Shown here: positions 1-6,237 of the stretch, piece after piece
Position numbering within the stretch: position 1 is the first letter of the stretch
Layout of the letters: every line of letters starts with the position of its first letter
NCBI GenBank assembly: GCA_038214085.1
Contig: JBBQSF010000120.1
Span: 1 to 9,614 of the forward strand
DNA length: 9,614 nt
Source of the DNA: JBBQSF01 sp038214085
GTDB taxonomy: Bacteria > Bacteroidota > Bacteroidia > Bacteroidales > CG2-30-32-10
Reading direction: 5' to 3'
Made by a program: the position numbers and the translations under genes
The notes under the pieces: generated by a model
The model's input: only the letters and a program-made list of their open reading frames with translations
Told to the model about the DNA's origin: nothing
The model's database searches: none

Positions 1-248
1 TGCATTTGGTAAAGCATTTCGTTGCCGGCTCTGCGTGCGGGATCGCCAGTACAGGTTTCTTCTTTGCCTAGAACAGCATAATCAACTTTGAGATAATAAA
101 GAAGTTTGGCAAATGCCCTTGAAACTTTTTTGTATCTATCATCGAAAGCACCAGCACAGCCCACCCAGAAAAGATATTCCGGTTCATGTCCCTTGGCAAA
201 AACTTCCGCCATTATTGGCAATTCGATATTTTTTTGTTCTGTTGTCAT
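1..248 (-). CDS. CCG-domain Fe-S protein, HdrB-like (N-terminal part, runs off the window)
   Basis: Reading down from an ATG at 248 gives 82 codons open to the window edge, beginning MTTEQKNIEL. The visible part contains WVGCAGAFDDRYKK (Cys31) and LGKEETCTGDPARRAGNE (Cys66). This spacing and these flanks are typical of the first half of the cysteine-rich CCG domain found in heterodisulfide reductase subunit B, GlpC and LutA relatives. Such subunits are cytoplasmic and pass electrons to or from a partner 4Fe-4S protein. The likely partner is the membrane Fe-S protein at 752-2053 on the same strand, so the two probably formed one operon before the GxxExxY cassette came to lie between them. The leader is A/T-rich with no Shine-Dalgarno. 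The C-terminal CCG repeat lies outside the window, so the exact subfamily and electron partner cannot be settled here. Confidence 0.8.
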   Translation of the reverse strand, partial: MTTEQKNIELPIMAEVFAKGHEPEYLFWVGCAGAFDDRYKKVSRAFAKLLYYLKVDYAVLGKEETCTGDPARRAGNEMLYQM

Positions 249-274
249 AATCGTTCTTTTTTTTACTCGGTTTT

Positions 275-306
275 TTTAACACAGAGATAAAAGAGTTTCA
301 CAGATA
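275..306 (+). repeat. CACAGAG repeat unit, left end of GxxExxY cassette
   Basis: This unit reads AACACAGAGAT, then a short variable stretch, then GAGTTTCACAGA. It matches, in inverted orientation, the unit at 701-740. In the same orientation it matches the unit at 8536-8580, which shares TTTTTTAACACAGAGAT and TTTCACAGA but has a longer middle. It lies just beyond the stop codon of the GxxExxY gene. Confidence 0.7.
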
Positions 307-313
307 AATACTT

Positions 314-715
314 CTATGAATTTAAATTTCCGTTTATTTTCCTGCGAATTCCCTCTTTTAATAATGGCACATTGAAATTTATTAATAATCCTAATTTTTT
401 ATCTGCAAGTTTAAGGTATGTCACTAGTTGCGCTTCATGAACAGGCAGTATTGTTTCCAACGACTTGAGCTCAATGATTATCCTGTCTTCAACTAATAAA
501 TCAATTACAAATTCCTTATTTAATTTTTCTCCTCTAAATGTTACCGGAAGAAGAACTTGCCGTTGAACATTTAAACCCGCTTTAATCATAACACTTTCAA
601 CACATACTTTGTAAACAGATTCAAGAAGTCCCGGTCCAAGTTCTTTGTGAACTTCGATGCAACATTCGATTATTTTCTTTGATAGATTATTATAATCCTC
701 CTCTGTGAAACTCAT
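314..715 (-). CDS. GxxExxY family protein (PD-(D/E)XK nuclease-like)
   Basis: This 133-residue protein has the family signature GLLESVY at residues 29-35, within HKELGPGLLESVY. A nuclease-like core follows: Asp72 in FVIDLL, then Glu82-Leu-Lys84 in IIELKS, matching the D-x(n)-ExK pattern of the PD-(D/E)XK fold, and then EAQLVTYLK at about 94-102. The length is normal for the family and the gene looks intact. The biochemical function of GxxExxY proteins is not established; a nuclease role is inferred from fold motifs. The ATG at 715 is preceded by AGAGG three bases upstream, an unusually good Shine-Dalgarno-like match for this window, and it is supplied by the flanking repeat. The first codons (MSFTE) are themselves written in repeat sequence. 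Confidence 0.88.
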   Translation of the reverse strand: MSFTEEDYNNLSKKIIECCIEVHKELGPGLLESVYKVCVESVMIKAGLNVQRQVLLPVTFRGEKLNKEFVIDLLVEDRIIIELKSLETILPVHEAQLVTYLKLADKKLGLLINFNVPLLKEGIRRKINGNLNS

Positions 716-740
716 AAACCTCTGTGGACTCTGTGTATAA
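701..740 (-). repeat. CACAGAG repeat unit, right end of GxxExxY cassette
   Basis: On the minus strand this reads ACACAGAG, CCACAGAGG, TTTATGAG, then TTTCACAGAGG. CACAGAG therefore occurs three times in about 35 bases. The ATG in the middle is the start codon of the GxxExxY gene. The unit is inverted relative to the copy at 275-306 and supplies both a ribosome-binding-like AGAGG and the first few codons. Confidence 0.7.
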
Positions 741-751
741 AATTCCTAAAA

Positions 752-2053
752 TTATTTTTTTATAGTAAGATCTTTTGCCCATAATAATCTGTCTTCAGGA
801 GAAAACTGCCATGGAGCACCATTGTTTTCAATATTTGAGAACATAATGTTTAAACCCGAAGGAGCAGCAGCTTCTTCCATAACCAGATATCTTCGCATTG
901 CAACAATTAATTCCGGATGGTTAATGTTTACAGGACATTCCTGAGCACAAGCATTGCAAGTGGTGCATGCCCACAATTCCTCAGCGCTTATATAATCGTT
1001 CAAAAGTGACTTATTATCAGAAAAGCTTTTGCCATTTTTTAACATTTCGGGGCCTTTTTCTTTCATACGCGCACGCATGTCAATCATAAGTTTGCGGGGC
1101 GAAAGTTTTTTACCAGTAATATTTGCTGGGCAAGAAGCAGTGCATCTTCCGCATTCAGTACAAGAGAGTGAGTCGAGATAATTTTTCCAGGTAATATCTT
1201 CTACATCTTTAACTCCGAAACGCTCAATTTCGGCAGCTGGTTCGGCAGGAGCAGCATACGCAAGGCTGGGATCCATCATCATTTTAACTTCCTTGGTAAT
1301 ATTGTCCATATTGGGAAGTTTTCCAAGCGGACTCAAACGACTTAAAAAAACATTCGGAACCGACATAAATACATGAAAATGCTTTGAATAGGGCAGAACA
1401 TTCATAAAAATAAAAATCAGTGAAATATGCATCCACCAGCAAATCTCATATAAAAAGGCATCTTCTTCTCCACGACCTATAAATCCTGCGATCATAGAAC
1501 TCACCGGATAAACACCATGGTGACCCGGACCAACCGAAGTGATGTAAAAAACATTCATTCCCAAAAGAGAAACCATTAACAGCAGGATAAGTGTTAAAGC
1601 AATATTTGCATCCACATGCGATTTGTGTTGCATTTCGATACCCGAAAACCGTTTGATATGCATGAATACCCTGCGGATTAAGAACACCGCAACAGCAATC
1701 AATACAATGAGTGCAAAAATATCTCCCGATGCAGAAATCAATGTATATAATGGACCCAGAAAGGTTAACGATTTTTCAATACCGGATGCTCCATCGATCA
1801 TCATTTCCAAACTGCCAAATAAAATAACACAAAAGCCCCAGAATACCAATGCGTGTAGAAAACCAATAACAGGGCGACGGAAAATCTTTGTTTGGAAAAT
1901 TGCAACATTAAGCGTAATGATAATTCTTTTCCCAAAATCCTTTATAGGAAATGCTTTTGTGAATTTAAAAAAAGCAAATATTTTTTTTAATGACCAGATA
2001 AGTAGTCCAAAAGCAATAACAGTAAGTGAAATAAAAACAATTTGTTTAATCAT
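752..2053 (-). CDS. Membrane-anchored cytochrome b / 4Fe-4S dicluster protein (HdrC/NarI-like fusion)
   Basis: This 433-residue protein has two parts. Residues 1-235 hold about five hydrophobic segments (near 3-22, 62-82, 108-128, 148-172 and 203-222). Histidines in or next to them (H67, H209, H225, H227) are candidate heme b ligands, as in NarI/DsrM-type membrane subunits. Residues 290-380 carry two 4Fe-4S motifs: CTECGRCTASCP (C298, C301, C304, C308) and CTTCNACAQECP (C363, C366, C369, C373). This arrangement is known from HdrC-like and GlpC-related electron carriers that couple a quinone or heme in the membrane to a cytoplasmic Fe-S partner. The CCG-domain protein at 1-248 is the likely partner. 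The physiological donor and acceptor cannot be read from the sequence. The ATG at 2053 begins MIKQIVFISL, directly before the first membrane segment. Confidence 0.85.
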   Translation of the reverse strand: MIKQIVFISLTVIAFGLLIWSLKKIFAFFKFTKAFPIKDFGKRIIITLNVAIFQTKIFRRPVIGFLHALVFWGFCVILFGSLEMMIDGASGIEKSLTFLGPLYTLISASGDIFALIVLIAVAVFLIRRVFMHIKRFSGIEMQHKSHVDANIALTLILLLMVSLLGMNVFYITSVGPGHHGVYPVSSMIAGFIGRGEEDAFLYEICWWMHISLIFIFMNVLPYSKHFHVFMSVPNVFLSRLSPLGKLPNMDNITKEVKMMMDPSLAYAAPAEPAAEIERFGVKDVEDITWKNYLDSLSCTECGRCTASCPANITGKKLSPRKLMIDMRARMKEKGPEMLKNGKSFSDNKSLLNDYISAEELWACTTCNACAQECPVNINHPELIVAMRRYLVMEEAAAPSGLNIMFSNIENNGAPWQFSPEDRLLWAKDLTIKK

Positions 2054-2187
2054 GCCTTATTGGTTTTTTAAGAATTTTTTTGCAAAAATAAACGGCAAAA
2101 ATATAATATATGTTTGAATTACAGTGTTTTATTTTTCGAAAAATTCTTTGTTAATTTGTTCACAATATTAAAAAAACAATTTTATTT

Positions 2188-3264
2188 ATGAGCAAAAAGG
2201 TAATTCTTACGCTGAATCCAGGTTCAACTTCTACGAAAATAGCAATTTTTCATTCAAACGACCTTGTGTTTTTAAAAAACATAAAGCATACTTCCGAAGA
2301 TATTGATAAATTTGAAAAAATCAGCGATCAGTTTCAATACAGGAAGGACATTATTCTTCAGGAGCTAAGTGAGGCACATATTTGTATCTCAGCAATAGAA
2401 GCTATTGTAGGGCGTGGAGGGTTAATCAGACCAATTCCTTCCGGCGTTTATGAAGTGAACGAAAAAATGAAGGAAGATTTGCGCGAAGGAATAATGGGGC
2501 AGCATGCAAGCAACCTTGGTGGACTCATTGCCGACGACCTTGCCAAAAGCATTCCTGGTGCAAAAGCTTATATTGCCGATCCTGTTGTGGTTGATGAGCT
2601 TGAGGATGTAGCCAGAATTACCGGTCATCCTGAATTTAAACGCGTTTCGGTTTTTCATGCCCTGAACCAAAAAGCAATTGGGCGAATGCATGCCCAGGCA
2701 ACAGGAAAAAAATACGAAGATATGAACTTGATTGTTGTTCACCTTGGTGGCGGAATCAGCGTTGGTGCACACAAGAAAGGCCGTGTAATTGACGTAAATC
2801 AGGCTCTTGATGGCGAAGGTCCTTTTTCGCCAGAAAGAAGTGGCACGCTGCCAGCTGGCGATTTGGTACGACTTTGCTTTAGCGGTAAATATACAAAAGC
2901 AGAAATTCTTAAAATGATTACAGGCAAAGGTGGTTTTGTGGCTTATCTTGGAACTAACAATGCCTACGATGTGGAACAACGCGCTACTGCTGGCGATCAG
3001 GAAGCTGTCCGTATTGAGGAAGCTATGGCATATCAGGTGGCAAAAGAAATTGGTTCAATGGCTGTTGTTCTCGATTGTGATGTAGATGCCATTTTGATTA
3101 CCGGAGGAATTGCCTATAATAAAGGTTTTGTGGAATATGTCAAAAAGAAAATTTCGCATATTGCCCCCGTTGGCGTATATCCCGGAGAAGATGAAATGAG
3201 GGCGCTGGCTTTAAACGGACTTATGGTACTTGAAGGTGAAATTGAACCAAAGATTTACGAATAA
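2188..3264 (+). CDS. buk: Butyrate kinase
   Basis: Butyrate kinase (EC 2.7.2.7) transfers phosphate between butyryl-phosphate and ADP, making ATP and butyrate, or working on branched-chain acyl phosphates. The 358-residue protein has the usual length and the acetate/butyrate kinase (ASKHA) motifs: the N-terminal phosphate loop LNPGSTSTK at 9-17, GRGGLIRPIPSG at 75-86, the second phosphate motif HLGGG at 185-189, the adenosine-site segment ITGGIAY at 304-310, and YPGEDEM at 331-337. Its expected partner, phosphate butyryltransferase (ptb), is often adjacent. Here the upstream neighbour is divergent and the downstream neighbour is convergent, so the gene appears to be transcribed alone. The start is the ATG at 2188 after an A/T-rich leader without Shine-Dalgarno. 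The MSKK...LTLNPGS start matches the family. Confidence 0.95.
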   Translation: MSKKVILTLNPGSTSTKIAIFHSNDLVFLKNIKHTSEDIDKFEKISDQFQYRKDIILQELSEAHICISAIEAIVGRGGLIRPIPSGVYEVNEKMKEDLREGIMGQHASNLGGLIADDLAKSIPGAKAYIADPVVVDELEDVARITGHPEFKRVSVFHALNQKAIGRMHAQATGKKYEDMNLIVVHLGGGISVGAHKKGRVIDVNQALDGEGPFSPERSGTLPAGDLVRLCFSGKYTKAEILKMITGKGGFVAYLGTNNAYDVEQRATAGDQEAVRIEEAMAYQVAKEIGSMAVVLDCDVDAILITGGIAYNKGFVEYVKKKISHIAPVGVYPGEDEMRALALNGLMVLEGEIEPKIYE

Positions 3265-3294
3265 AATCTTTTCTGTTTTCTGAGTAATATTGGG

Positions 3295-3750
3295 TTATTT
3301 CGATATTTCCATCATGTGGAGTTCCAAATCGTTTAATATCAACTCCATGTTTTTTATTGATTTAATTGGTATGTGATGAACGGTAAGAATATTTTTTACT
3401 TTTTTTACCATTTTGCTGAGTCCTGATAAAAATTCTGGCGAAAGACTTCCCTTGACAAGAATAAAAAAATGAGTTTGCTTTTGTTCAGGAATCAAGAAGG
3501 CCTTTTCGTTATAATTTCCTATAAAATACCATGATTTAAACAAATCGGGCTGATCGTAGAAATAAAGTGGGTAGGTAAGCATTTCCTTAAGCTTATCGTT
3601 AAATGCTCGTAAATCTAATTTTTTCACAAACTTAAGGTCAAGTATCTCGTTTATCGACCAGATCAAACGGTAGTCCTTAAGATGTGATGCAATACCAATA
3701 AGAGTAAAGTCAACATCTGATGAACTTATCAACTTTAGTTTTTTTGCCAT
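3295..3750 (-). CDS. IPExxxVDY-like family protein, function unknown
   Basis: This 151-residue protein has no recognisable catalytic motif, signal peptide or membrane segment. Its start (MAKKLKLISSSDVDFTLIGI), the segment LIWSINEILDL, and IPE at residues 87-89 (FLIPEQKQTHFFILV) match a small Bacteroidetes family named for an IPExxxVDY motif. The second half of the motif is replaced: residues 93-95 read THF where VDY is expected. Position supports the call, since members of this family often lie immediately downstream of rnc, as here, 51 bp away on the same strand. From memory, pyk commonly follows in flavobacterial genomes; here the next gene is the convergent butyrate kinase. The function of the family is not known to me; conserved linkage with acpP-fabF-rnc is the only clue. 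Confidence 0.72.
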   Translation of the reverse strand: MAKKLKLISSSDVDFTLIGIASHLKDYRLIWSINEILDLKFVKKLDLRAFNDKLKEMLTYPLYFYDQPDLFKSWYFIGNYNEKAFLIPEQKQTHFFILVKGSLSPEFLSGLSKMVKKVKNILTVHHIPIKSIKNMELILNDLELHMMEISK

Positions 3751-3801
3751 TGAATTTTTTTTATTAAAAGTAAAGAAATTTCTTGTCGGGAAATAAATTA
3801 T

Positions 3802-4521
3802 TTAAATTTCTTTTTTTTGTATTATTTCCAATGATTTGGCTGCGGCATTTTGTTCTGCTTTTTTTATTGAAAAATCCATTCCAATTGCTATTGATAATTT
3901 TTCAATTTTTACTTCTACCTCATATTGCTTTTTAAAACCTTTGCCCTTTTCGGCAACAACTACAAATTCGAGTGCTTTTCGCTCTTTTTGTGCCCACTCA
4001 ATCAATCGGCTTTTAAAGTTTTGATCGTTTGTTTCCAGATCATCCATATCGATATGATATTTAATGATCCGGTTTATAATAATTCTTTTGGTGAAATTGT
4101 ATCCTCTGTCGAGATAAAGCGCACCAATAAAGGCTTCGAAGGTGTCACCATTTATAGATCGATATACATTATGATCGGAAGAAAATTTAATAAGTTTTCT
4201 CAAACCTAATTTTTCTGATAACTGGTTCAGGTGATTACGACTTACGATTCGTGATCTCATTTCGGTAAGAAAACCTTCGTCGCGGTTAGGAAATTTTTTA
4301 AACAAAAAATCTGCGATAATGGCACTCAGAATAGCGTCTCCCAAATATTCTAGACGCTCATTATTGATTTTAAAACCTTTTATTTTTTCAAGAGATGCTG
4401 ATTTATGACGAAAGGCCAGATCATAAAGAAAAATATTTTCGGGTCTAAACCCGAAAATATTTTTTATTGTATCAGAAAGATCTTTATTTTTTGAAAAGAG
4501 TCCTCTTGGAATCAGCTTCAA
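3802..4521 (-). CDS. rnc: Ribonuclease III
   Basis: RNase III cleaves double-stranded RNA, including rRNA precursors and structured mRNAs. The 239-residue protein has the signature NERLEYLGD at 54-62, with the metal-binding acidic residues E55, E58 and D62. The second acidic pair, D126 and E129, lies in NGDTFEAFIGALYLDRG. A double-stranded-RNA-binding domain covers about 168-235 (KSRLIEWAQKE, then KKAEQNAAAKSLEII). All catalytic residues are present. The start is unusual: no ATG is available near the N-terminus. The codon at 4521-4519 is TTG, and the frame upstream is closed by the fabF stop 12 nt earlier, with no GTG in between. TTG is therefore the best-supported start. There is no Shine-Dalgarno, so translation probably depends on coupling to fabF. 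A strong hairpin lies over codons 20-31. Confidence 0.95.
   Translation of the reverse strand: MKLIPRGLFSKNKDLSDTIKNIFGFRPENIFLYDLAFRHKSASLEKIKGFKINNERLEYLGDAILSAIIADFLFKKFPNRDEGFLTEMRSRIVSRNHLNQLSEKLGLRKLIKFSSDHNVYRSINGDTFEAFIGALYLDRGYNFTKRIIINRIIKYHIDMDDLETNDQNFKSRLIEWAQKERKALEFVVVAEKGKGFKKQYEVEVKIEKLSIAIGMDFSIKKAEQNAAAKSLEIIQKKEI
4429..4464 (-). promoter_or_regulatory. Perfect 16-bp hairpin inside the rnc coding region
   Basis: Positions 4429-4444 and 4449-4464 are exact reverse complements of each other, 16 of 16, separated by a 4-nt loop. In the rnc mRNA this forms an A/U-rich stem closed by a CGGGU/ACCCG top, followed by a run of U. It covers codons 20-31, about 58-93 nt after the start. 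Many RNase III genes are controlled by cleavage of a hairpin in their own transcript, though the E. coli one lies in the leader rather than the coding region. The structure could alternatively act as an attenuating terminator, since the G/C core plus U-run resembles one. That the hairpin exists is seen directly; any regulatory role is inference. Confidence 0.5.
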
Positions 4522-4533
4522 TGGTGCGAATAC

Positions 4534-5778
4534 TTAATATTTTTTAAAAATAACAGACGCATTATGACCGCCAAAACCAAATGTATTACTGAGCGCAACA
4601 TTAACAATGCGTTGCTGAGCTTTATGGAATGTGAAATTGTACTTTTCAATTTCAGGGTCGTCAGTAAAGTGATTGATGGTTGGTGGAACAATATCATTTT
4701 TTACGGCTAAAACAGAAGCAATGGCTTCTATTGCGCCAGCAGCACCCAACAAATGACCAGTCATTGATTTAGTTGAACTGATATTTAATTTAAATGCATG
4801 ATCGCCAAAAATTGCTTTGATTGCTTTTGGTTCTGCAATATCGCCAAGACCTGTAGAAGTTCCGTGAACATTGATATAATCAACATCTTCAGGTTTCATT
4901 CCAGCATCTTCCAAAGCATTCTGCATTACAAGAATAGCGCCCAGTCCTTCAGGATGTGGAGCAGTCATATGGTATGCATCGGCACTCATTCCTGCGCCAG
5001 CAACTTCTGCATATATTTTTGCACCTCTTGCCAGAGCATGCTCCAGTTCTTCAAGTATAAGTGCACCGCCACCTTCACCAATAACAAAACCATCCCTGTC
5101 CTTATCAAAAGGACGTGATCCGGTTTTTGGATCATCATTTCTTGTAGAAATAGCCTGCATTGATCCAAATCCACCAACTCCAGCTTCGTTTATAGCTGCT
5201 TCTGAACCACCAGTAATAAAAATATCGGCTTTTCCTAAGCGAATATAATTATACGCATCAATCATTGAATTGGCGGAACTTGCGCAAGCGGAAGTGGTTG
5301 TGAAATTTGGTCCTCTGAAACCATATTTTATTGAAATATGTCCAGCAGCAATATCTGCAATCATCTTTGGAATAAAGAAAGGGTTAAAGCGAGGAGTTCC
5401 ATCGCCTTTGGCATAATCAGAAATTTCTTTAAGGAAAGTTTCCAAACCGCCAATTCCAGATCCCCAGATTACACCAGCTCTATTGAGATTTATTTTTTCT
5501 AAATCAAGTTTTGAGTCTTTAACAGCTTCATCAGCACTTACCATTGCATACTGAGCATAAAGGTCGTATTTCCGTACTTCTTTTCTATCGAAATACAAGG
5601 AAGAATCATATCCTTTTACCTCACAGGCAAATTTGGTTTTAAACTTTTCAGTATCAAACCGTGTGATGAGATCAGCGCCACTTACTCCATTAAGCAGTGC
5701 ATTCCAATACTCGGGAACGGAATTGCCTAATGGAGTAATAGCACCTAATCCTGTAACGACAACGCGTTTCAGATCCAT
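4534..5778 (-). CDS. fabF: Beta-ketoacyl-ACP synthase II
   Basis: FabF carries out the condensation step of type II fatty-acid elongation, joining malonyl-ACP to an acyl-ACP in the cytoplasm. The 414-residue protein has the usual length and the full catalytic triad: Cys165 in TTTSACASSAN, His305 in NVHGTSTGLGD and His342 in KSMTGHLLGAAGA (with K337). The C-terminal gating loop NTFGFGGHN is at 398-406. The start MDLKRVVVTGLGAITPLG is canonical. It lies 15 bp downstream of acpP, which encodes the carrier protein it acts on, and 12 bp upstream of rnc, so the three genes are very likely cotranscribed. No Shine-Dalgarno is seen. Confidence 0.98.
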   Translation of the reverse strand: MDLKRVVVTGLGAITPLGNSVPEYWNALLNGVSGADLITRFDTEKFKTKFACEVKGYDSSLYFDRKEVRKYDLYAQYAMVSADEAVKDSKLDLEKINLNRAGVIWGSGIGGLETFLKEISDYAKGDGTPRFNPFFIPKMIADIAAGHISIKYGFRGPNFTTTSACASSANSMIDAYNYIRLGKADIFITGGSEAAINEAGVGGFGSMQAISTRNDDPKTGSRPFDKDRDGFVIGEGGGALILEELEHALARGAKIYAEVAGAGMSADAYHMTAPHPEGLGAILVMQNALEDAGMKPEDVDYINVHGTSTGLGDIAEPKAIKAIFGDHAFKLNISSTKSMTGHLLGAAGAIEAIASVLAVKNDIVPPTINHFTDDPEIEKYNFTFHKAQQRIVNVALSNTFGFGGHNASVIFKKY

Positions 5779-5793
5779 AGGTAAAATTTTAAT

Positions 5794-6030
5794 TTACTTC
5801 TGATTGTTTTCGATATAAGTAATAGCATCGCCTACAGTGCCGATTTTTTCAGCCTGATCGTCGGGGATAGCAATGTTGAATTCTTTTTCGAATTCCATGA
5901 TTAACTCAACTGTGTCAAGTGAATCAGCACCTAAATCATTGGTGAAGCTGGCTTCGAGTGTAACTTCTTTTTCATCAACACCTAGCTTATCAATTATGAT
6001 AGCTTTTACTCTTGTTGCAATGTCTGACAT
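5794..6030 (-). CDS. acpP: Acyl carrier protein
   Basis: This is the 78-residue acidic carrier of acyl intermediates in fatty-acid synthesis. The phosphopantetheine attachment site is Ser37 in GADSLDTVEL, and the rest (FEKEFNIAIPDDQAEKIGTVGDAI) is typical. I chose the ATG at 6030 (MSDIATRVKAII). The frame stays open to an ATG at 6084, but the extra 18 residues (MMYEFHFFAPCLTKNLFK) are unlike any carrier protein, and 78 residues is the normal length. It is the first gene of the acpP-fabF-rnc block and is divergent from purN across a 207-bp A/T-rich region that must hold both promoters. Confidence 0.97.
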   Translation of the reverse strand: MSDIATRVKAIIIDKLGVDEKEVTLEASFTNDLGADSLDTVELIMEFEKEFNIAIPDDQAEKIGTVGDAITYIENNQK

Positions 6031-6237
6031 TTTAAATAAATTTTTGGTTAAACAGGGTGCAAAGAAATGAAATTCGTACATCATACCAAAACTTTAGTGT
6101 TAATATTTTAGAAAAACAATGTTATTTCGCTGTGTAACAATATTTTAAATTATTAACAAATCTTGAGAAATTTTAAATATTTTGGTTTTTTAGGCAAAAT
6201 ATGCATCAGGAAAGTTATTTTTACAAAAAAAAATTAA

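Larger units (their letters stand above)
275..740. mobile_element. Repeat-flanked GxxExxY cassette (candidate mobile or repeat-associated unit)
   Basis: The GxxExxY gene is bracketed by two imperfect inverted copies of one repeat unit. Each has ACACAGAG on the outside and GAGTTTCACAGA on the inside: plus strand at about 275-306, minus strand at about 701-740. The 12-nt core GAGTTTCACAGA is identical in both. The cassette fills the gap between two Fe-S protein genes that would otherwise lie close together, so it looks like an insertion into an operon. I found no clear target-site duplication and no transposase, so how it moves is unknown. It could instead be a repeat-rich intergenic region that captured a gene. 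Two further copies of the unit occur at 8471-8580. Confidence 0.5.

Noticed and set aside
275..740. CRISPR-like interpretation of the repeated CACAGAG motifs
   Set aside because: The repeats are short, unevenly spaced and inverted, with no regular spacers and no cas genes.
2083..2103. Two CAAAAATA sequences that read TATTTTTG on the minus strand, possible -7 elements for the membrane Fe-S gene
   Set aside because: Neither has a TTTG at the expected upstream distance; A/T-rich chance matches are likely.
2109..2116. TATGTTTG, a match to the Bacteroidetes TAnnTTTG promoter element, upstream of butyrate kinase
   Set aside because: The nearest upstream TTTG is 26 bases away, too far for a -33 element, and in such A/T-rich DNA the single match is weak evidence.
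1623..2117. 164-codon open frame on the plus strand
   Set aside because: It lies opposite the membrane Fe-S protein gene, whose motifs are unambiguous; the translated product has no recognisable features.
2422..2979. 185-codon open frame on the minus strand
   Set aside because: It is antisense to butyrate kinase and has no domain-like sequence.
3772..3813. Ten-base inverted repeat AAAGAAATTT/AAATTTCTTT between rnc and the next gene
   Set aside because: It is made almost only of A and T with a 22-nt loop, has no G/C core, and is not convincing as a terminator.
6031..6084. Upstream ATG extending acyl carrier protein by 18 residues
   Set aside because: The extension has no similarity to carrier proteins; the ATG at 6030 gives the normal 78-residue length and family N-terminus.
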